Assembly: GCA_034437755.1 (NCBI GenBank)
Contig: DAOTTV010000107.1
Span: 1 to 7,158, forward strand
Length of the DNA stretch: 7,158 nt
Direction: 5' to 3'
Source of the DNA: JAUZRW01 sp034437755
Lineage (GTDB): Bacteria > Chloroflexota > Anaerolineae > Aggregatilineales > Phototrophicaceae
Under the pieces are notes generated by a model. The model had not been told where the DNA came from, searched no databases, and worked only from the letters and a program-made list of their open reading frames with translations. The position numbers were made by a program, and so were the translations under genes. This document shows positions 1-5,362 of the stretch, one piece after another (the first letter of the stretch is position 1; every line of letters begins with the position of its first letter).

Positions 1-109
1 CGCCTGCATATGTCACTTCTAACGTGAGCGCCACGTCCTCGGCGCGGCTGACGAGCGACAAGAGCGCGACGGTCACGATGAGTATCGCCCAGCGATAGCC
101 TGCCATCAT
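1..109 (-). CDS. Partial N-terminus of an exported protein (signal peptide), runs off left edge
   Basis: Only the first 36 codons are present, reading leftward from tandem ATG codons at 109-107 and 106-104. The translation has a basic-to-aromatic start (MMAGYRW), a hydrophobic core at about residues 8-20 and a likely signal peptidase I site after S21-R22-A23, so the mature protein would start at E24. An AAAAGG sequence lies 3 bases from the first ATG and 6 from the second. A GAAGGA lies 10 bases from the first. Either ATG could therefore be used. The frame stays open to the window edge. The gene follows the FecR-SH3 gene across a terminator, so it is probably a separate transcription unit, although I found no convincing promoter between 110 and 209. 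The function cannot be told from this fragment; all that can be said is that the product is exported. Confidence 0.68.
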   Translation of the reverse strand, partial: MMAGYRWAILIVTVALLSLVSRAEDVALTLEVTYAG

Positions 110-209
110 GCACCTTTTATCCTTCAATGTATTCATAAGATACTGTTAGCTTATCATCATTTGTCCGATCCTGCCCAGAGCTAGCTGAGGAGCGTCTGCT
201 GAACGCAAA

Positions 210-234
210 ACCGCCTCACAGGTGCTGAGGCGGT
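210..234 (-). terminator. Rho-independent terminator of the FecR-SH3 gene
   Basis: A perfect 9-bp inverted repeat (210-218 paired with 226-234, ACCGCCTCA/TGAGGCGGT) surrounds a 7-base loop. It begins 26 bases after the TAG at 261-263. On the minus strand the stem runs into TTTTGCGTT, a short U-run; on the plus strand no U-run follows. This fits termination of leftward transcription out of the FecR-SH3 gene, before the next gene starts at 109. The U-tract is short, so read-through is possible. Confidence 0.75.
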
Positions 235-260
235 CAAAAGATATAGTTATCAGCAGATGA

Positions 261-1178
261 CTAACGGAACAGCACCGGCAGGTCGTGGGCTTGCGGGTCA
301 TAGCTCTCGGGTGCTTCGAGATGATCGGCGGTGAACTCGCGCAGACCGGCGCACTCAGCGTCAATCGTCGCGGTGCTGGATAAGACCCAGCCGAAGCTAT
401 CGGCAATGCGGATGCGATACCACTCGGTATCCGGTACTGTGCCCATCGCGAGATCAATCCCGCTAGCATCGACGAAGCTCACACGCGGTGCATCCAGCGA
501 CGGCCCGAGACGCACGTTCAGAGCGACATCATCCGGTGTGGGCATATTGACCGCGCACCCGTCTAAGTACGAGTCCAATTGTGAGAAAGAATTGACCTCG
601 ACCACATCACTGAGCTTGCTATCCGGCGCAGCACGCACGCCGAAACCCGCCCGCACATCACTGCCAGTCTCGCTATCGTCGTTTTCGGCACGGACGTTGC
701 CATCGCGGACGACCGTGCTGGAGCGATCGTCATTCTCGACGCGCACCGCGAAGACTGTCCCGCGCGCGCTGAGGCGCATTGCCGGTGTCTCGACGATGTA
801 CGCTGAGTCGTCGTCTAGCTCACGGTTGAGATTCTGCACGACTTCGCCCGCTAAGACCGATGCCCGCAGGATGAAGCTATCAGCGCCGGTACGCCGGAAT
901 TCTTCAATGCGATAGCTGGAATTCGGCTCTAGCACGACAGATGTGCCATCGTCGAAGAAGTTGACGCGGGCGCGGGCACCATCGGTGGTGTAGATGGTAT
1001 CGCCGACACCGACAATCGCTTCGACGCTGACGGGGATGCGCTGGGACGTGTTGACGCGCTGGACTTCGACCCCCGGCAAGAGAACGTCCATCGTCGCGGC
1101 GAAGTCATCCTGTGCCGACGATAAACCAAATAAAGTGATGAGAGCAATGAGAGAAAACATAAGACTGTATTTACGCAT
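261..1178 (-). CDS. Secreted FecR-domain protein with C-terminal SH3-like domain
   Basis: The product is 305 aa. Residues 1-22 form a signal peptide (basic MRKY, hydrophobic 6-19, cleavage after S20-S21-A22). Residues about 58-165 match the FecR domain pattern: GDTIYTTDGARARVNFFDDG at 59-78, an L-x-P-N-S turn at 83-87, a VLAGEV strand at 108-113 and the T-P-A-x-x-L-S-A-R-G-T-V-F core at 131-143. Residues about 215-270 look like a bacterial SH3 domain, with LNVRLGPSLDAP at 220-231, WYRIR at 253-257 and GWV at 263-265. Cys208 and Cys276 flank this domain and could form a disulfide outside the cell. There is no membrane segment after the signal peptide and no ECF sigma factor nearby. A classical role as a siderophore signal relay is therefore unlikely, and a secreted ligand- or wall-binding role is more plausible. 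AAAAGG at 1186-1191 lies 7 bases before the ATG, which supports this start. The gene has its own promoter candidate and terminator. The family assignment is good; the biological role is unknown. Confidence 0.87.
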   Translation of the reverse strand: MRKYSLMFSLIALITLFGLSSAQDDFAATMDVLLPGVEVQRVNTSQRIPVSVEAIVGVGDTIYTTDGARARVNFFDDGTSVVLEPNSSYRIEEFRRTGADSFILRASVLAGEVVQNLNRELDDDSAYIVETPAMRLSARGTVFAVRVENDDRSSTVVRDGNVRAENDDSETGSDVRAGFGVRAAPDSKLSDVVEVNSFSQLDSYLDGCAVNMPTPDDVALNVRLGPSLDAPRVSFVDASGIDLAMGTVPDTEWYRIRIADSFGWVLSSTATIDAECAGLREFTADHLEAPESYDPQAHDLPVLFR

Positions 1179-1227
1179 GGTAAAACCTTTTCCGCCTCAA
1201 TGGTGATAATCGTATGAATATACTATC

Positions 1228-1256
1228 ATATTAAACGCTCGTTCATGCTGGGACAA
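1228..1256 (-). promoter_or_regulatory. Candidate sigma-70-type promoter for the FecR-SH3 gene
   Basis: On the minus strand, TTGTCC (1256-1251) and TAATAT (1233-1228) are separated by exactly 17 bases; each matches its consensus at 4 of 6 positions. Transcription would start near 1221, giving a leader of roughly 40 bases that contains the AAAAGG ribosome binding site. The surroundings are markedly AT-rich compared with the coding DNA. The -35 hexamer overlaps one arm of an inverted repeat (1253-1296), which could be an operator. This is a pattern match only. Confidence 0.45.
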
Positions 1257-1296
1257 GTTAACAAACGTAAATACACCGCGTTTTGCGACAACTTGT
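1253..1296. repeat. Nested inverted repeat upstream of the FecR-SH3 gene, possible operator
   Basis: The outer 7-bp arms ACAAGTT (1253-1259) and AACTTGT (1290-1296) are perfectly inverted. Inside them a second pair, AAACG (1263-1267) and CGTTT (1279-1283), shares nearly the same centre, around 1273-1275, with an 11-base loop. The left outer arm overlaps the -35 element of the promoter candidate at 1228-1256. Such an arrangement would suit a dimeric regulator binding two half-sites, or an extruded hairpin. Short arms can arise by chance in AT-rich DNA, so confidence is limited. Confidence 0.4.
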
Positions 1297-1302
1297 ATAT
1301 GA

Positions 1303-1311
1303 ATTATAACA
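1303..1311 (-). promoter_or_regulatory. Extended -10 element (TGTTATAAT), second promoter candidate for FecR-SH3
   Basis: The minus strand reads TGTTATAAT from 1311 to 1303, a perfect extended -10 motif (TGnTATAAT). Extended -10 promoters can work without a good -35, and none is visible at the right distance. Transcription would start near 1296 and give a leader of about 120 bases that includes the whole inverted repeat at 1253-1296. The element overlaps the arm of the hairpin at 1308-1336. Confidence 0.35.
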
Positions 1312-1336
1312 GGGAACATCGGCGATACTCCCTGTT
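1308..1336 (-). terminator. Hairpin just after the DUF4012 gene, weak terminator candidate
   Basis: An 8-bp perfect inverted repeat (AACAGGGA 1308-1315 with TCCCTGTT 1329-1336) sits 9 bases after the TGA at 1346-1348. Its 13-base loop contains a further ATC/GAT pairing (1318-1320 with 1324-1326). The position fits the end of the polysaccharide operon, but the minus-strand sequence after the stem is ATAATTC, not a run of U. It could instead be an RNA 3'-end stabiliser or a partial terminator. Confidence 0.42.
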
Positions 1337-1345
1337 GGCTGTCGA

Positions 1346-3400
1346 TCAGTCGAAGACAAGCTGAATATCGAGATCAGTCACGAGATCGATGCGATAGTTG
1401 AGGATGGTGTTATCAAGCTGGAATTGCTCGGTCGGTTGTGGCGATGCTGAAATCAGCGTCGCGTTCGGCGGTAGAGTCACCGTGATATCGACAGGCATCA
1501 CGCGCGCGCCGGGTTGCTTCTGGATCGTGAGCGTGTACTGCTCGTAACTGCCAACCGACACCAAGCGATCAGGAACGGTGTAGCGCGTCTCGAAGCGCTG
1601 GGTCGTGTCATACGGCACGCTCAAACGGGAGACAAGCGCGGTATGCTGGGCTAGCTCATCAACGCGCACGCGCGGCAGGCTACTCTCGGTCAGTTGTGCG
1701 CCCTGGGGCAACATCACCTGCAAGAGATTATAGTAATCGAGGCGACCATGAAAACGACGATCAACGGCGGGGTCGGCGCTGGCGACACTGGCGAGATAAT
1801 CATAACGCAGGGCGAGACGACTATCGAGCGAGCCATCCGGTTGGATCGTCACATCGTAGGTCACGCGGCGTTCGACACTGTTGTTAGACTTGTTGCCCAT
1901 GTTGGTATCCAGCACCTGCAAGTAATCGCGGTCTGTGCCGCTTTGTTGGATGCCCGACCACCCCAGCAAATCGACGACTTCGTTCGCTTCTTCATCGGCG
2001 AAGTACAGCATCATGTGCCGTTGACGCAGAGCCTGTAACAAGGCGGTGACCATCGCTTCGTTATTCGCGGGGTCGATCGTCTGCCAGCCTGCGAAAATCG
2101 CACGATACATCGCCGCGACGAATTGCTTGTGTTCGGTTTCGCTACGGTTGCCATAGGCGCGGATGTCATAGACTGCTTCGCGGAAGTTATCGCTGGTGAT
2201 GGTCACATCGTAGTTTGGCACATCGACCGATCCTAACGCCGATAGCATCAGCTCGAAGCCCGTGATGTCGAGCGCGATCACACCGTCGAGCGGCGCGTGC
2301 GGGTTGTTGCCGGTGTTATAGTAATCGAGTGCCATACGCGCTGTCATCGGGAAGTCACTCGTCCACGACGCATCCCACGCGACATAGACTGGATTCTCGA
2401 AATCGAGCCACCAATCCGGCGGGTTAATCTGTGTGATGAAGGCGGGGTCGGTCGGTGGGCGCGGACTGGTAGCGGTCGATGGGCTGTAGAAGTAATCGAT
2501 AATGCGCCCGTTATCGACGCGGAAGTAACCATACGTGCCGATGAACCCGCCCGACGGTCGCAGTTCGTCGTTGTTCTGTGCTAGCACTAGATAGGTGCGT
2601 GTGCTATCCAGACCGAGCATCGTCGTCAGCAGGTCAGACGCGTTCAACAAGCCTTCGCTGAGCGCGATCAACTGACCGTGAAACTCGCGCAGGGTCTCTA
2701 ACTGTAAGAGCAAATCGGGTGAAATTTGGCTGGTGTCGATGGCTTGCATCGTCGCCTCTGCTTGTCGGAAGCGGTTCTGCGCTTGTGTGAAGCGCGATTG
2801 CCCGACATTGAGCAAATCGACCACGCGCTCGCCCGATGAGAGCGACGCATTATTGACCGACACTTCGCCCTGCCCTTCGACGAACGTCGTCAAAGCCGGT
2901 TCAACCCCTTGTAACAATAAAATCGCCCCATTGGTGAGCTGTTCGGTGCTGTCGATGAGCTGTACTGACGCAGTCCAATCGGGATTGGCGCGTGTGATCG
3001 GCCCGACCAGAGCAATGCGGTTGCGCGTCAGCTCGAGTTGACCGTCTAACTCGACCAAGCTCGCCAGCAAGCGGTCGAGATCATCAAGCGTGATTTCGGT
3101 CTGGTCTTGTCGTCCTAGATTGCTGAGGATGCGCGTCACGCCGGAGATCGAATTTTCCAGATTAATGCGGGCGTTGGTCAGCGTCACCGTGAGTACAACG
3201 CCGGATAGCACCAGCGCGGATACAATAGCGATGAACAAAATCCGCCAGCGCAGGTAGCGCCGGACAGTCTTCGGCATCCGATTACGAATGTTGCGCCGTC
3301 GCCGCCGTCGTCGTTGGCTAGCAGACACCGGCGCGGGAATGCGCTCGTAATCACTGGGATTAGAGGCTTCGGGCGGTGTAGAATTATCGAGACTGCTCAT
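1346..3400 (-). CDS. DUF4012-domain single-pass membrane protein
   Basis: The product is 684 aa. A Ser/Pro-rich cytoplasmic start (1-29) is followed by a run of arginines (30-36) and a further basic stretch to 53. One membrane anchor follows (about 54-75), leaving some 600 residues outside the cytoplasm. Residues about 80-260 are mainly helical, with heptad-like Leu/Gln patterns. The DUF4012 core starts at about 268 with YLVLAQNNDELRPSGGFIG (270-288), the family's most recognisable block. It continues with the DFP-x-x-A-x-x-A motif (349-357), DGVIALDITGFELMLSALGSV (372-392) and LRQRHMMLYFADEEANEVV (458-476). The C-terminal 510-684 is a beta-rich region. The biochemical function of DUF4012 is not established. 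Its ATG overlaps the stop of the upstream dehydratase in ATGA (3397-3400), indicating translational coupling, and only a weak purine-rich ribosome site lies ahead of it. The neighbours imply a role in surface polysaccharide export or attachment; that part is inference. Confidence 0.87.
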   Translation of the reverse strand: MSSLDNSTPPEASNPSDYERIPAPVSASQRRRRRRRNIRNRMPKTVRRYLRWRILFIAIVSALVLSGVVLTVTLTNARINLENSISGVTRILSNLGRQDQTEITLDDLDRLLASLVELDGQLELTRNRIALVGPITRANPDWTASVQLIDSTEQLTNGAILLLQGVEPALTTFVEGQGEVSVNNASLSSGERVVDLLNVGQSRFTQAQNRFRQAEATMQAIDTSQISPDLLLQLETLREFHGQLIALSEGLLNASDLLTTMLGLDSTRTYLVLAQNNDELRPSGGFIGTYGYFRVDNGRIIDYFYSPSTATSPRPPTDPAFITQINPPDWWLDFENPVYVAWDASWTSDFPMTARMALDYYNTGNNPHAPLDGVIALDITGFELMLSALGSVDVPNYDVTITSDNFREAVYDIRAYGNRSETEHKQFVAAMYRAIFAGWQTIDPANNEAMVTALLQALRQRHMMLYFADEEANEVVDLLGWSGIQQSGTDRDYLQVLDTNMGNKSNNSVERRVTYDVTIQPDGSLDSRLALRYDYLASVASADPAVDRRFHGRLDYYNLLQVMLPQGAQLTESSLPRVRVDELAQHTALVSRLSVPYDTTQRFETRYTVPDRLVSVGSYEQYTLTIQKQPGARVMPVDITVTLPPNATLISASPQPTEQFQLDNTILNYRIDLVTDLDIQLVFD

Positions 3401-5286
3401 GACTCACTCTCTACATTGCTGTTGTATGATTGTGCCACTTCGCCCTCGCACAAATGCTGTAAAGTCAATAAGGGCTTATCTCCCGTCAAGCCGTTATACG
3501 CCAGCTGGCGTGCATCTTCCACGAAGCGCGTTGATGGCACGTGCAGGCCCCACTGGCTCACCTGTAAAATATACGGATGGCGCGTCGGTTGGGGTTGCTC
3601 GTGCGCGTCGTATAGGTCTTCGTGCAACTTCTCGCCGGGGCGAATACCGATGAATTCAATCGGTACGTCCGTATACGGGCGTAAGCCCCGTAAGCGTATC
3701 ATGCGTTCGGCAATATCGACAATCCGCACTTCTTCGCCCATCCGCAAAACGTACATATCATCGCCATTAGTCATCGCTGAGGCGTGGATGACGAGATTAA
3801 CGGCTTCGGCGATGCTCATGAAGTAACGCGACATCTCAGGATGGGTGACGGTCACCGGCCCGCCGCCGTCAATTTGGCGGTTGAAGGTCGGCACGACACT
3901 GCCCCGACTGCCCAGCACATTACCGAAGCGCACAGCGGTGATGCGCGTCTGCACAGCGGATTGTGCCAGCGCGTGTACCAGTAGTTCACATACGCGCTTA
4001 GTTGCGCCCATCACACTCGACGGATGTACAGCTTTATCGGTTGAGATTAGCACGAAGCGTTCAACATCTGCGGCGAGTGCCGCCTGTGCCACATGCAACG
4101 TACCGCCGATATTGACGCGAACTGCTTCGTTCGGATATTTCTCGAGCATGGGGACGTGTTTATACGCCGCCGCATGATACACAATTTGCGGGTCATGCTC
4201 AGCAAAGATGGTATTCACGTCTGCCTCGCGTGAGACATCAACGAGAGCTGGCACAATGTCTACCGTCGGGTGCGCCGCCATCAAGCTAATGTGGAGGTCA
4301 TGCAGGGCGCTCTCATTATTGTCGAGGATCACGAGGCGCTGCGGGTTATAGTTGACCATCTGGCGACTCAGCTCACTGCCGATCGACCCGGCCGCGCCCG
4401 TGATTAAGACCACGCGCCCCATAATCGGCGACATATCGACATTTTCATGGCGGGTGACCACCGTCCGTCCGATCAAGTCTTGCGGTTCAACATCGCGCAA
4501 GAATTGTTTGCTCTGCGTGGCGTTCATCAGCTTCAGCATATCCGGCACAACTTTGATACGCGCTTCGGTCTGTTCGCATAATTCCAGAATACGGCGGAAG
4601 CCGGGCCCGTCGATTCTGTGGATCGCGACCACGATCAGATCGACGCGCTCATCACGGGCGACGCGCCCAATATCCGCGATTGTGCCCAGCACCGGACGAC
4701 TTTCAACGTACATGCCCTGCTTTGACGCGTCATCATCGACGAAGCCGACGATGTGATAATGCGCTTTGGCGTTATCGAAGCGATGGCGCATCCGCCAGGC
4801 GCTTGTCTGTCCACTCTCGCCCGCGCCGACGATCAACACGCGTTCGTCTTCTTCCGGGAATTCACCACGCCAGATTGCCCGCCAACGCCATTCAAACGCG
4901 CCAATGAGGCGTGAGCGATAGCGCACGACGACCAGCCCGCCGAAAGACACAATATGCCCGAGCATCAAGACACTCAAGGGCAAGGGGCGCGGGTTCCCAA
5001 AACCGACATCCAGCACGAACAAAATCGCCCCGCTGATCGTCATGCCCTGTACGATGATCGCCACGCCATGCCCGGACGTATGCGACCACAGGCGACGGTA
5101 TACGCCGCTGATATATAAGCTGACCCAGATAATCAAACCGGATGCCAGAATGAAGGGCAAACTATTGAGATAATCAATCGGAGCCGTCAACGATCGTGCG
5201 CTGAAGGCGAGACTATAGCCCAGCAACACGATGCCATAATCGACGACACTCCATGTCAACGTGCGCAGTAAGCGTTCTCTCATCAT
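3397..5286 (-). CDS. Membrane-anchored nucleotide-sugar 4,6-dehydratase (WbpM/CapD/PglF family)
   Basis: The product is 629 aa counted from the ATG at 5286. Four membrane segments (about 10-28, 43-63, 75-93, 102-122) anchor it to the cytoplasmic membrane. A first Rossmann-like domain carries VLIVGAGESGQ (150-160). The catalytic short-chain dehydrogenase domain starts with ITGAAGSIGSE (295-305), which binds NAD(P). It continues with HAAAYKHVPMLE (371-382) and STDKAVHP (415-422), and M426-GAT-K430 replaces the usual YxxxK. RFGNVLGSRGSVVP (453-466) and GIRPGEKLHE (547-556) are also typical. D417, K418, M426 and K430 match the S-M-K type active site of large membrane dehydratases. Such enzymes convert UDP-GlcNAc or a similar sugar to the 4-keto-6-deoxy form for glycan synthesis; the exact substrate cannot be read. 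An in-frame GTG at 5304 would add six residues, but its only AGG is directly adjacent to it, so I prefer ATG 5286, preceded by AGAG at 8 bases. The length and domain order are normal for the family. The stop overlaps the next gene's start. Confidence 0.93.
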   Translation of the reverse strand: MMRERLLRTLTWSVVDYGIVLLGYSLAFSARSLTAPIDYLNSLPFILASGLIIWVSLYISGVYRRLWSHTSGHGVAIIVQGMTISGAILFVLDVGFGNPRPLPLSVLMLGHIVSFGGLVVVRYRSRLIGAFEWRWRAIWRGEFPEEDERVLIVGAGESGQTSAWRMRHRFDNAKAHYHIVGFVDDDASKQGMYVESRPVLGTIADIGRVARDERVDLIVVAIHRIDGPGFRRILELCEQTEARIKVVPDMLKLMNATQSKQFLRDVEPQDLIGRTVVTRHENVDMSPIMGRVVLITGAAGSIGSELSRQMVNYNPQRLVILDNNESALHDLHISLMAAHPTVDIVPALVDVSREADVNTIFAEHDPQIVYHAAAYKHVPMLEKYPNEAVRVNIGGTLHVAQAALAADVERFVLISTDKAVHPSSVMGATKRVCELLVHALAQSAVQTRITAVRFGNVLGSRGSVVPTFNRQIDGGGPVTVTHPEMSRYFMSIAEAVNLVIHASAMTNGDDMYVLRMGEEVRIVDIAERMIRLRGLRPYTDVPIEFIGIRPGEKLHEDLYDAHEQPQPTRHPYILQVSQWGLHVPSTRFVEDARQLAYNGLTGDKPLLTLQHLCEGEVAQSYNSNVESES

Positions 5287-5319
5287 AGTATTGTCTCTAT
5301 CCACCCTAGTTGATAATAC

Positions 5320-5354
5320 GCTGAGATGCCGCCCACATGAGCCAGCATCTCAGC
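5320..5354 (-). other. Intercistronic hairpin between kinase and dehydratase genes
   Basis: A perfect 10-bp inverted repeat (GCTGAGATGC 5320-5329 with GCATCTCAGC 5345-5354) encloses a 15-base loop. It lies in the 76-base spacer between the kinase stop (5363-5365) and the dehydratase start (5286). After the stem the minus strand reads GTATTATC, so there is no U-run for classical termination. It is more likely an RNA processing, stabilising or partial attenuation element that sets the ratio of the two products. The base pairing is certain; the role is inferred. Confidence 0.55.
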
Positions 5355-5362
5355 CAGTTATT

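Noticed and set aside
179..186. AGCTAGCT palindrome between the terminator and the left-edge gene
   Set aside because: An 8-base palindrome is expected by chance, and no promoter or second half-site accompanies it.
146..469. 107-aa minus-strand frame overlapping the end of FecR-SH3
   Set aside because: It reads through the terminator hairpin, overlaps the FecR-SH3 gene in another frame and shows no conserved pattern.
331..915. 194-aa plus-strand open frame
   Set aside because: It lies wholly opposite the FecR-SH3 gene, is Ser/Arg/Thr-rich with no recognisable motif, and is explained as the shadow of a well-supported gene.
3314..3826. 170-aa plus-strand open frame spanning the DUF4012/dehydratase junction
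   Set aside because: It is antisense to two conserved proteins and has no motif; chance opening in GC-rich DNA is enough to explain it.
5287..5304. GTG start adding six residues to the dehydratase
   Set aside because: The AGG lies directly against the GTG with no spacing, and the family usually starts close to the first membrane segment. ATG at 5286 (or 5283) is preferred, though not proven.
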